Assembly (NCBI GenBank): GCA_030609865.1
Contig: JAUWSZ010000034.1
Coordinates: 1-10,557, forward strand
Origin: a bacterium
GTDB taxonomy: Bacteria; Desulfobacterota; DSWW01
DNA: 10,557 nt
Direction: 5' to 3'
The position numbers and the translations under genes are program-made. Shown one piece after another: positions 4,384-10,557 of this stretch. Within the stretch, counting starts at the first letter, position 1, and each line of letters opens with the position of its first letter. Under the pieces are notes generated by a model, which searched no databases, had not been told where the DNA came from, and worked only from the letters and a program-made list of their open reading frames with translations.

Positions 4384-5753
4384 TAGGAGCCTCCTCGCCG
4401 TTTCTTCGCCTTGCCTCGACGGATCTCTCGCCAACGGGTCAACCGGTCCCGGATCGTCTTCTCGTACCCCCGGTCCGTGGGCCGGTAGAAGATCTTTCCG
4501 GCAAGCTCCTCCGGAAGGTATTCGGCCGGGACGACCGCGTCCGGATCGTCGTGGGGGTATTCGTAGTCCCTCCCGTAACCGAGCTTGCGCATCAGCCCGG
4601 TGGGGGCATTCCGCAGGGACAGGGGAACGGGCAGGGATCCGTGCTCGCGGGCCGCCCGTTGCGCTTCGGACAAGGCCCGGTAGGATGCGTTGCTCTTCGG
4701 GGCTGAGGCAAGGTAGGTGACCGCCTGTGACAGGTTCAGGGCAGCCTCGGGGAGACCGACGAAATGAACGGCCTCTTTCGCGGAGAGGGCCAGGGACAGC
4801 GCCGTCGGGTCCGCGTTGCCGATGTCTTCGGAGGCAAAGATCACCATTCGCCTGGCAACAAAGAGAGGATCCTCACCGCTCTCCAGCATGCGAGCCATCC
4901 AGTAGAGAGCGGCATCCGGATCGCTTCCGCGAAGGCTCTTGATGAAAGCGGAGATCAGGTTGTAGTGTTCCTCCCCGGCCTTGTCATAGTACAGGGCGCG
5001 GCTCTGCAGGGCCTCCCGGACATCCTTTACCCGGAGCGTCCGGCCGGCGGGCCGTTGGTTTTCGAGGAGGGTCGTTGCGACCTCGAGCGCGTTCAGGCCG
5101 CGGCGTGCATCCCCCTGGGATGCCTTGCAGAGAACCTCCAAGGCGTCCGAGTCGATGGTCAGCCCAAGTCCGCCCAGGCCCCTCTCCCGATCGTCGAGTG
5201 CCCGTCGGACGATACGGGCGATCTCGGAGGGGCTGAGAGGGTTGAGCACCAACACTTCTGTCCTCGACAGGAGCGCCTTGTTGATCTCGAAGGAAGGGTT
5301 TTCGGTGGTCGCGCCCATCAACAGGATGTCCCCGTTTTCCACATGGGGGAGGAATGCATCCTGTTGCGCCTTGTTGAACCGGTGGATTTCGTCGACGAAA
5401 AGGACCGTCTGTTTCCGGTTCCTGCTCCACTGGTAGCTCGACTCCCGAAGGACTTCACGGATCTCCTTGACGCCGGAGAGCACGGCCGAGAAAGCGACCC
5501 AGTGGCTGTCCGTCCCCTTGGCAAGCACCAGGGCGAGGGCCGTCTTTCCGCATCCCGGGGGGCCCCAGAACAACATCGAAAACAGCTTGCCCCTCTCAAC
5601 GGCCTCCCGCAAGACCTTCCCGGGTCCGAGGAGATGCTCCTGGCCGACCACCTCTTCCAGGCATCGCGGCCGCATTCGTTCTGCAAGGGGCCGTCGTTCC
5701 TTGCCCTCCCCCCGCTCCTCCCTTTCGAACAGATCGCCGGTCTGGTCCTTCAT
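4383..5753 (-). CDS. rarA: Replication-associated recombination protein A (RarA/MgsA, AAA+ ATPase)
   Basis: 456 aa, normal for the family. RarA is a clamp-loader-like AAA+ ATPase that acts at stalled replication forks and interacts with SSB. The N-terminus has DLFE followed by PLAERMRP and LEEVVGQEHLLGPGK, typical of RarA. Walker A GPPGCGKT is at 64-71, Walker B VLFVDEIHRFNKAQQDAFLP around 117-136, and the sensor region GATTENPSFEINKALLSR follows. The C-terminal oligomerisation half carries HYNLISAFIKSLRGSDPDAALYW and FASEDIGNADP. The ATG at 5751-5753 is preferred, with AGAGGAG eleven bases upstream; a GTG four codons earlier directly abuts that ribosome site. The TAG stop (4385-4383) uses the TA next to MITE-like element 2, so the insertion lies immediately after the reading frame. 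The Lys/Arg-rich tail ending KKRRGGS looks natural. Confidence 0.94.
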   Translation of the reverse strand: MKDQTGDLFEREERGEGKERRPLAERMRPRCLEEVVGQEHLLGPGKVLREAVERGKLFSMLFWGPPGCGKTALALVLAKGTDSHWVAFSAVLSGVKEIREVLRESSYQWSRNRKQTVLFVDEIHRFNKAQQDAFLPHVENGDILLMGATTENPSFEINKALLSRTEVLVLNPLSPSEIARIVRRALDDRERGLGGLGLTIDSDALEVLCKASQGDARRGLNALEVATTLLENQRPAGRTLRVKDVREALQSRALYYDKAGEEHYNLISAFIKSLRGSDPDAALYWMARMLESGEDPLFVARRMVIFASEDIGNADPTALSLALSAKEAVHFVGLPEAALNLSQAVTYLASAPKSNASYRALSEAQRAAREHGSLPVPLSLRNAPTGLMRKLGYGRDYEYPHDDPDAVVPAEYLPEELAGKIFYRPTDRGYEKTIRDRLTRWREIRRGKAKKRRGGS

Positions 5754-6192
5754 CGAAAAGGCCACTCCTCTGCGCAGGCATTCGGTGGAAAGGCGCCGCC
5801 AGACGCTTTTCTCCTTTTACCTCCTTTCTGCGGAATACACAATTTCTCTCAGACCATAGGCAAGAAAGTGGAAGGCGGACAGAGCGTTGTTTTAGGTATT
5901 AGGTATTAGGTATTAGGTATTAGGTATTAGCTCCCCACCCTTGCCGCCGCCAGGACTGTCAATCGTCCTCGTCGTCGTCCTCGTTTTGGCTGTTAGCCCC
6001 CAGCCAGCCCCCCCAACAAGAAGGATGCCACCTAGGGAGGGGTTGGGTGGGCTAATACCTAATACCTAATACCTAACAGCCAAGAAGCTTCTGCCCTTCG
6101 AGCCCAATAGACAGCCACGAAGGGAGTGTGCTATTAGGGTAAGATTTGGAGGCCTTCCGGGGCTGAGCCAACCAAGACACCCAAAGAATGAA
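5754..6192. other. Intergenic region between divergent rarA and nadK
   Basis: 439 bases without a gene. 5754-5891 is the rarA leader; on the minus strand it has a purine-rich AAAGGAGGTAAAAGGAG stretch that looks like a ribosome site but has no start codon at a useful distance. The centre is the inverted heptamer element (5892-6076). 6077-6192 is the nadK leader, where TGCTATTAG near 6129-6137 could be an extended -10 but lacks a convincing -35. Confidence 0.55.
5892..6076. repeat. Inverted heptamer-array element (TTAGGTA type)
   Basis: The left arm has five perfect TTAGGTA units plus TTAG (5892-5930). The right arm has CTAA plus three perfect inverse TACCTAA units (6052-6076). The spacer is 121 bases. 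As in the GGGGTCA-type element, the spacer begins and ends with complementary C-rich/G-rich segments: CCACCC (5935-5940) with GGGTGG (6045-6050). The spacer is skewed (GTCCTCGTCGTCGTCCTCG, then C-rich runs) and has no recognisable gene. The unequal copy numbers (five and three) suggest slippage. Confidence 0.9.
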
Positions 6193-7050
6193 ATGGAACG
6201 CATCGGAATTGTCGCGAAGATCAAGCAGGACGAACACGTTTGCCAGACCGTGACGGAACTCGTCCGGTGGCTCTCCGACAGGCAGATACAACCGGTCCTG
6301 GACGAGGAAATCGGAAAGCAACTGAGTCACCCGCATTGTCTTCCGAAGTCGGAGCTGCCCGGGGCCACCGAGATGCTCGTGGTGCTGGGAGGTGACGGCA
6401 CCCTCCTGAGCGTGGCCCGCCTCATCAAGGGACGGGACGTCCCCATACTCGGCGTCAACCTCGGCGCCATGGGGTTTCTCTCGGAGGTTACGATCGAGGA
6501 GATGTTTCCCGTCCTGGAGCAGGTTCTCGACGGCAACTACCGGATCGACCGCAGGATGATGCTGAGGGCACAGATCCTCCGCCAGGGAACCTGCATTACG
6601 GAGGAATCCCTGTTGAACGACGTGGTCATCAACAAGAGCGCCCTGGCCCGAATTCTCACCCTCGAGGTAAAGGTGGACGGCAATTACCTGACCACCTTCC
6701 AGGCGGACGGCCTCATCCTTGCGACACCGACCGGTTCCACCGCCTACTCCCTGGCGGCGGGCGGTCCGATCATCTACCCCTCCCTTTCCTCGATTCTCCT
6801 TTCACCTATCTGTCCCCACACCCTGACGAACCGGCCGATCATCCTCCCGGTGGATTCCACCATCGAGGTCACCCTCCGGTCTGAACAAAGGGATGCTTAT
6901 CTCACCCTGGACGGCCAGTTGGGGCTCTCTTTTCTCGAAAACGACGTGGCCAAGATACAGCAGTCCGACTACACCGTGCCGCTGGTCAAGTCCCCCTTCA
7001 GGGACTACTTCGAAGTCCTTCGAACAAAGCTGAAGTGGGGGGAGCGGTAG
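6193..7050 (+). CDS. nadK: NAD kinase (ATP-NAD kinase)
   Basis: 285 aa, usual length. The cytosolic enzyme phosphorylates NAD to NADP using ATP or polyphosphate. The signature motifs are clear: VVLGGDGTLL with GGDGT at 66-70, GVNLGAMGFLSE (87-98), the N-D pair in LLNDVVINK (N142, D143), the glycine-rich DGLILATPTGSTAYSLAAGGPI (172-193), and LDGQ near 238. The start ATG at 6193 begins MERIGIVAK, aligned with the family; the ribosome site is weak (AAAGAA upstream). An ATG five bases earlier is out of frame. It is the first gene of a tight plus-strand set: recN begins 20 bases after its TAG stop. Linkage of nadK to recN is common in bacteria. Confidence 0.95.
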   Translation: MERIGIVAKIKQDEHVCQTVTELVRWLSDRQIQPVLDEEIGKQLSHPHCLPKSELPGATEMLVVLGGDGTLLSVARLIKGRDVPILGVNLGAMGFLSEVTIEEMFPVLEQVLDGNYRIDRRMMLRAQILRQGTCITEESLLNDVVINKSALARILTLEVKVDGNYLTTFQADGLILATPTGSTAYSLAAGGPIIYPSLSSILLSPICPHTLTNRPIILPVDSTIEVTLRSEQRDAYLTLDGQLGLSFLENDVAKIQQSDYTVPLVKSPFRDYFEVLRTKLKWGER

Positions 7051-7070
7051 CCCGAGGGGGTTCCTGGGGG

Positions 7071-8795
7071 ATGCTTCGAGAACTCTCCATAAAAAACCTG
7101 GCCATCATCGAGGAGGCGAGGATCGTCTTCGGTGAGGGGCTGAACGTCCTGACCGGAGAAACCGGTGCAGGCAAGAGCCTTCTGGTCGCCGGACTCGAAC
7201 TCGTTCTCGGGGAACGGGCAAAGACGGAATGGATTCGGGCCGACGCGGAAGAGGCTCGAGTGGAAGCGGTCATCGACCTGGAGGGCACGCCGGAATTGGC
7301 CGAGATCCTCGCCGAGGCCGGCCATGCAGCCACGGACATGCTGGTGGTGAGGCGAACGGTGGCTCGGTCCGGGAAAAATCGGGTGTACATAAACGACCGG
7401 CCCGCCACGTTGAGCTTCCTCGAGAAACTCGGACACCGACTCGCCGACATTCATGGACAGCACGAGCATCAGTCGCTGCTGCGGGTGAAGAGACACCGGG
7501 AGCTCCTGGATCGATTCGGGGGACTGGTGCCCTCCCAAAAACATGTGGCCGACCTCACCCGCTCCGTGCGCGATCTTCGACAGCAACTGGCCCGTTTGGA
7601 AACACAACAGGAGCAGATGGTCTCGGAGAGAGATCTGGCCCTGTTTCAACACGAAGAAATCTCCCGGGCGAAACTTGAGAGCGGGCAAGAGGAAGACCTG
7701 GAACAGGAAAGGGGGCGACATCTCCACGCGGAACGACTCCTCGATGTCTGCCTGGAAGGGGAACGAAGGCTGTACAGCAACCCGGATTCGGTCGTGGACA
7801 CCCTGAGCGGGGTCCAGAAGCGGGTCGAAGAAGCAAGACAAATCGATGAGGCCTTTTCCGCGCCGGCCGAGCTGCTGGAAACGGCGCAGCACTACGTGGA
7901 GGAGGCTGCCCAGCATCTCCAACGACAGGCATCGACCGTGCAGGGAGACCCCGACCGCCTGGAACAGATCGAGGAGAGGCTCGGCCTTCTCCATCAACTG
8001 AAACGAAAGTACCATCGCTCCGTGGAGGAAATGCTGGCCCTGGAGCAGGAACTGGCCGGGCGAATCGAGCGGATGGACAGCTTCGAAGAGGACTGTCGTG
8101 AACTGCAAGCGACGATCGACCGGGAGGAGTCGGAACTCATCAAGACGGCTCGCGCTCTCTCCGAGGCACGGAAGAAGGTCGCCAGGAAGCTGGACAAAGC
8201 GATCGAAAAGGAACTGCAAGCTGTCGGGATGAAGGGAACCGGCTTTCGGGTTGAGGTCCGGCCCGTCCCTTCGGACCCATCCGGCAAGGCGTCGGAGGGG
8301 ATTCAACTCGGGGACCACAGAATCGATGCCTCAGGGATGGATCAGACCGAGTTTCTCATCCGCCCGAATCCTGGTCAGCCCTTCCGGCCCCTCCAGCAAA
8401 TCGCCTCGGGTGGAGAGCTCTCCAGGATCATGCTGGCCATCCGGAATGTGCTGCGACGTTCGGACGGGTTGCCCACCCTGGTTTTCGACGAGGTGGATGC
8501 GGGCATCGGCGGGGCGGAGGCAGAATCGGTGGGCGCCCGGCTAAAGCGGCTCAGCGAAGATTTCCAGATCCTGTGCATCACCCATCTTCCTCAGATTGCG
8601 GTCTTTGGGGACACTCACCTGAAGGTTTCGAAGCAAGTCGAGGACGGACGCACGCGTTTCCTCATCGAGACGGTAGAAAGGGCGGAGCGCGAAAGAGAAA
8701 TCGCAAGAATGCTCGGCGGCATCAAAATTACGAAGAAGACCCTGGCACATGCACGGGAGATGCTCCAGGAAAAGGCTCCCACGGAGATCCGATGA
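7071..8795 (+). CDS. recN: DNA repair protein RecN (SMC-like ATPase)
   Basis: 574 aa, near the family norm of about 550-570. RecN is an SMC-like ATPase recruited to double-strand breaks that helps recombinational repair. The N-terminus is MLRELSIKNLAIIEEA, then GLNVLTGETGAGKS with Walker A GETGAGKS at 29-36, and the DIHGQHEHQSLL motif. A long central region rich in Glu, Arg and Leu forms the antiparallel coiled coil. The C-terminal ATPase half has the signature ASGGELSR (445-452), Walker B LVFDEVDAGIGG (D473, E474), and CITHLPQIAVFGD. The ATG at 7071 is preferred over an in-frame GTG at 7035, because the protein then starts at the conserved MLREL and does not overlap nadK; GAGGGGG at 7053-7059 may serve as ribosome site. 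The stop overlaps the start of the next gene (ATGA), implying translational coupling. No LexA-type site was found. Confidence 0.95.
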   Translation: MLRELSIKNLAIIEEARIVFGEGLNVLTGETGAGKSLLVAGLELVLGERAKTEWIRADAEEARVEAVIDLEGTPELAEILAEAGHAATDMLVVRRTVARSGKNRVYINDRPATLSFLEKLGHRLADIHGQHEHQSLLRVKRHRELLDRFGGLVPSQKHVADLTRSVRDLRQQLARLETQQEQMVSERDLALFQHEEISRAKLESGQEEDLEQERGRHLHAERLLDVCLEGERRLYSNPDSVVDTLSGVQKRVEEARQIDEAFSAPAELLETAQHYVEEAAQHLQRQASTVQGDPDRLEQIEERLGLLHQLKRKYHRSVEEMLALEQELAGRIERMDSFEEDCRELQATIDREESELIKTARALSEARKKVARKLDKAIEKELQAVGMKGTGFRVEVRPVPSDPSGKASEGIQLGDHRIDASGMDQTEFLIRPNPGQPFRPLQQIASGGELSRIMLAIRNVLRRSDGLPTLVFDEVDAGIGGAEAESVGARLKRLSEDFQILCITHLPQIAVFGDTHLKVSKQVEDGRTRFLIETVERAEREREIARMLGGIKITKKTLAHAREMLQEKAPTEIR

Positions 8796-9262
8796 TTCGA
8801 AAAGCGCGCATGACCGAAGTCCCCGTGATTTACAAGACGCTCGAAATCTCAGCGCGGAACGGCGAACTGCTGCCCCGTTCTCTCGGAGAGTTGTACGACT
8901 CGATCCGGGATTTTCAGGTCTACATAGACGAGCACGGCCAGTTGCTCGGCTGTTGCTCCCTCCACCCGACATGGGAAGACCTCGGCGAGATTCGCTCCCT
9001 GGTCGTCAGCGAGGAAGCCCGTAAGAAGGGAATTGGCAGAAGCCTGGTGAACCGTTGCCTCGAAGAGGGCAGGGAGCTGGGCATACAGCGCATTTTCGTG
9101 CTCACCTTCAACCCCCCTTTCTTCCAAAGGTTGCAGTTTGTCCCGATCTCCAAGTCGCTTCTTCCCCACAAGATATGGGCCGAGTGTATCCGGTGCATAC
9201 ACTTTCCGGACTGCAAGGAAGAGGCCCTACTGCTGGAACTCCAAGAAAACTCCTCAGAATAA
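8792..9262 (+). CDS. GNAT N-acetyltransferase, probably short-form N-acetylglutamate synthase
   Basis: 156 aa, a single GNAT domain. MIRKARMTEVPVIYKTL and GELLPRSLGELYDSIRDF are followed by QLLGCCSLHPTWEDLGEIRSLVVSEEARKKGIGRSLV; R77 to G82 (RKKGIG) is the acetyl-CoA pyrophosphate loop. LPHKIWAECIRC with the CIRCIHFPDC cysteines (C132, C135, C141) is a hallmark of small ArgA-like GNATs found in deltaproteobacteria and relatives, which lack the amino-acid-kinase domain of classical ArgA and are thought to make N-acetylglutamate as the first arginine-pathway step. The substrate here is inferred. Start: the ATG overlaps the recN stop by four bases and has CGGAG five bases upstream; a longer in-frame extension into recN lacks protein similarity. 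It is the third gene of nadK-recN-GNAT. Without the LPHKIW/Cys motif one could only say GNAT. Confidence 0.85.
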   Translation: MIRKARMTEVPVIYKTLEISARNGELLPRSLGELYDSIRDFQVYIDEHGQLLGCCSLHPTWEDLGEIRSLVVSEEARKKGIGRSLVNRCLEEGRELGIQRIFVLTFNPPFFQRLQFVPISKSLLPHKIWAECIRCIHFPDCKEEALLLELQENSSE

Positions 9263-9320
9263 GGTTCAAGGTTTCTTCCCAATTGGCCGATTGATAACGT
9301 AAATACTCGAATTGCAACGA

Positions 9321-9343
9321 AAATGGAGCGCAAGCTTCCATTT
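9321..9343 (+). other. GNRA-loop hairpin upstream of the M23 gene
   Basis: AAATGGA (9321-9327) pairs with TCCATTT (9337-9343); two further G-C pairs close a GCAA tetraloop, with one bulged T. It lies between the GNAT gene and the putative promoter of the M23 gene. There is no following T-run on the plus strand, so it is at best a weak terminator for the nadK-recN-GNAT transcript, or an operator. Confidence 0.4.
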
Positions 9344-9355
9344 GGGCAGGACCTG

Positions 9356-9364
9356 TGGTATTAT
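9356..9364 (+). promoter_or_regulatory. Possible extended -10 promoter of the M23 peptidase gene
   Basis: TGGTATTAT combines the TGn extension with TATTAT (one mismatch to TATAAT). No good -35 lies 16-18 bases upstream. Transcription would begin near 9371, leaving a leader of about 75 bases. It sits in an unusually AT-rich stretch of this GC-rich window. Confidence 0.4.
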
Positions 9365-9444
9365 TGTTTATGTGTAATAGAACCAGAAAAAATGCTTCCC
9401 ATCGTGTTCGATTCTCCTCGTTGACGCATCGAGGGAGGATGTAA

Positions 9445-9753
9445 GTGGCGTTACAGAAACGATACAGATTGTCCCTCTCGACATCTGAGGCAGGGGGCGC
9501 GAAGCAGATCGAGATCGGTTTGCCCCTTCTCTGCCTCCTGATGGTCGCGGCCCCGCTCCTGTCGGGCGCGATTCTGTGGGGATCCTGGATCGCCCTCCAC
9601 TCCGTCCAGAACGAGAACCGGTATCAGACCCGGATCGAGCACCTCCAGGATCAGAACCAGGCTCAAGCCTTTCACATCCAGCAGTTCGAGGACAGAATCG
9701 GTCATCTGAACCAGCAGATGGAGAGGCTGCAGAACTTCTATGCAAAACTGTAG
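9445..9753 (+). CDS. N-terminal part of the M23 protein: membrane anchor and coiled coil
   Basis: 102 aa if translation ends at the amber codon. It contains the transmembrane helix (GLPLLCLLMVAAPLLSGAIL, continuing to WGSWIAL) and a Gln/Glu-rich coiled coil ending NFYAKL. It would be a single-pass inner-membrane protein with no catalytic domain. GGAGG at 9434-9438 serves the GTG at 9445; an ATGTAA start-stop pair lies between them at 9439-9444. Confidence 0.6.
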   Translation: MALQKRYRLSLSTSEAGGAKQIEIGLPLLCLLMVAAPLLSGAILWGSWIALHSVQNENRYQTRIEHLQDQNQAQAFHIQQFEDRIGHLNQQMERLQNFYAKL

Positions 9754-9771
9754 ATCCTGGCCAATCTCGAC

Positions 9772-10368
9772 TTGCAGGAACCCCAGGACCCGTCCATGGC
9801 CGCCGGAGGCCCCCAGCCCGACAGCCGGGAAATCAACATGTACCTCGAGGAGAGCCTGAAACGGCAGATTCAGAGGGTACACTGGGAAATGGAAGAGTTG
9901 CAGATGCTGGCGGAAATCCAGGAAAGGAACGCCTACAAGGTCGAAAGGTTCTTCGACTCCCAGCGTTCCTTGCTCGCCTCAACGCCTACGATCTGGCCTG
10001 TCCGGGGCTGGATCACCTCCTCTTTCGGACAGCGCATGTCGCCCTTCACGGGCAGGCTCCAGATGCACGAAGGTCTCGACATCGCCGCCCGCCCCGGCAC
10101 CCCGGTCAAGGCCTCCGCGGAGGGGGTCGTGATCTACAGCGGCTGGAAATCGGATTTCGGGAAGCTCGTCACGATCGACCACGGATACGGCTACCGGACC
10201 CGATACGGGCACATGTCGAAGATCTACGTCAAGAACGGACAGCGGGTCAAACGGGGCGACACCCTTGGCTCTGTGGGAAGCACGGGCAGGAGCACCGGGC
10301 CCCACCTGCACTACGAAGTGAAAGTCAGAGGCCTTCCGGTGAATCCGAAGACGTATTTGCTCGACTAG
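9772..10368 (+). CDS. C-terminal part of the M23 protein: LytM peptidase domain
   Basis: In the same frame as the preceding part. From a TTG at 9772 it would give 198 aa; an ATG at 9796 with AGGA seven bases upstream is a better reinitiation start (190 aa), and another ATG lies at 9838. The peptidase domain is complete (TSSFGQR, MHEGLD, RYGHM, GPHLHYE), but without the first part there is no signal or anchor, so a separately made product would stay in the cytoplasm and probably be useless. Confidence 0.65.
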   Translation: MQEPQDPSMAAGGPQPDSREINMYLEESLKRQIQRVHWEMEELQMLAEIQERNAYKVERFFDSQRSLLASTPTIWPVRGWITSSFGQRMSPFTGRLQMHEGLDIAARPGTPVKASAEGVVIYSGWKSDFGKLVTIDHGYGYRTRYGHMSKIYVKNGQRVKRGDTLGSVGSTGRSTGPHLHYEVKVRGLPVNPKTYLLD

Positions 10369-10454
10369 CCGGACCCCCACCCCCCAACCCAGCCTTCTTG
10401 TCCCACATTGCGTATTCACCAGCCCCATTCCGCGTTGAGTTGCCGGTAGTTTGC

Positions 10455-10484
10455 GTGCCCGTGCCCGTGTGCGTGCCCGTGCCC
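10455..10484. repeat. GTGCCC hexamer tandem array
   Basis: Five 6-base units: GTGCCC, GTGCCC, GTGTGC, GTGCCC, GTGCCC. It lies in the non-coding tail after the M23 gene (10369-10557), where I see no gene or terminator. Confidence 0.75.
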
Positions 10485-10489
10485 GATTT

Positions 10490-10517
10490 AGTGGCGAGTG
10501 GCCAGTGGCAAGTGGCC
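10490..10517. repeat. AGTGGCN heptamer tandem array
   Basis: Four 7-base units differing only in the last base: AGTGGCG, AGTGGCC, AGTGGCA, AGTGGCC. This is the fourth distinct heptamer family in the window. If it belongs to the same paired type as those at 2213 and 5892, an inverse copy should lie roughly 120 bp downstream, beyond the window. Confidence 0.75.
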
Positions 10518-10557
10518 CTCCCCGATTGCACAGTTGGCATTCGTCTTGGCAGTTAAG

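Larger units (their letters stand above)
9445..10368 (+). pseudogene. M23 (LytM-type) metallopeptidase gene interrupted by an in-frame amber codon
   Basis: One continuous frame of 308 codons encodes a complete membrane-anchored peptidase, broken only by TAG at 9751-9753 (codon 103). In order: short basic cytoplasmic start (MALQKRYRLS), one transmembrane segment at about 25-51, coiled coil (about 57-102), the amber, then ILANLDLQEPQDP, a second helical stretch (LEESLKRQIQRVHWEMEELQ), and the M23 domain with zinc ligands in MHEGLD (H208, D212) and GPHLHYE (H287, H289) plus RYGHM (H256). Such proteins cleave peptidoglycan cross-bridges or activate amidases in the periplasm. GTG at 9445 is the start, with AGGGAGGA just upstream. 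Apart from the amber the gene looks intact, so the stop is recent, a sequencing error, or read through. UAG ends nadK, rarA and this gene itself, so genome-wide reassignment is unlikely. Confidence 0.72.

Noticed and set aside
5816..5840. Strong minus-strand Shine-Dalgarno-like AAAGGAGG as the rarA start signal
   Set aside because: No start codon follows at 5-12 bases, and an in-frame TAA lies directly after it; the ATG at 5753 has its own AGAGGAG.
4764..5909. 381-codon plus-strand open frame opposite rarA
   Set aside because: Antisense shadow of rarA; no ribosome site and no family resemblance.
7035..7070. GTG start for recN overlapping nadK
   Set aside because: It would add 12 residues before the conserved MLREL start; the ATG at 7071 fits the family.
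7005..8318. 437-codon minus-strand open frame opposite recN
   Set aside because: Antisense shadow of recN; composition is that of a reverse-complemented coiled-coil gene.
9751..9753. Pyrrolysine insertion at the amber codon as the preferred reading
   Set aside because: No pyl genes are visible, UAG is used as a normal stop in this window, and M23 peptidases are not known Pyl proteins; kept only as a check item.

Overview
This 10.6 kb window is GC-rich bacterial chromosome with seven complete genes, one gene cut by the left edge, and one gene split by an in-frame amber codon. The gene content fits a deltaproteobacterium (Desulfobacterota sensu lato): a DUF3536-type GH57 protein, a sigma-54 response regulator with its own -24/-12 promoter, a nadK-recN-short NAGS-like GNAT cluster followed by an M23 peptidase, and a stand-alone GGQ release-factor homologue. 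The assignment is inferred from protein flavour and gene order only; there is no rRNA or other marker here, and I see no tRNA.

Layout. 1-328 (minus): 5' end of a GH57/DUF3536 gene. 329-774: divergent control region with a near-perfect sigma-54 promoter and an upstream dyad. 775-2196 (plus): NtrC-family response regulator. 2197-2628: non-coding, packed with heptamer repeats and palindromes, then a possible sigma-70 promoter. 2629-3606 (plus): polyprenyl diphosphate synthase. 3613-3996 (minus): GGQ release-factor-like gene, convergent with it. 3997-4382: two abutting MITE-like inverted-repeat elements. 4383-5753 (minus): rarA. 5754-6192: rarA leader, a second inverted heptamer-array element and the nadK leader. 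6193-9262 (plus): nadK, recN and a GNAT acetyltransferase, tightly spaced and probably one transcript. 9445-10368 (plus): membrane-anchored M23 peptidase gene interrupted by UAG at codon 103. 10369-10557: more short tandem repeats.

How the genes relate. Most are housekeeping: isoprenoid chain elongation, fork repair (RarA), double-strand-break repair (RecN), NADP synthesis (NadK), ribosome rescue or termination (GGQ protein), probably arginine biosynthesis (GNAT), and cell-wall remodelling (M23). The response regulator is an orphan: no histidine kinase is adjacent. Its sigma-54 promoter suggests it activates its own transcription or is activated by a relative.

The least ordinary content is between the genes. 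Two intergenic regions carry the same architecture built from unrelated heptamers (GGGGTCA in one, TTAGGTA in the other): an array, a spacer of about 120 bp that starts and ends in complementary C-rich/G-rich segments, then the array again in inverse orientation. A third intergenic region holds two TA-flanked inverted-repeat elements that share one TA; the outer TA of the second lies inside the stop codon of rarA. I found no CRISPR array, phage gene, transposase gene or defence system.
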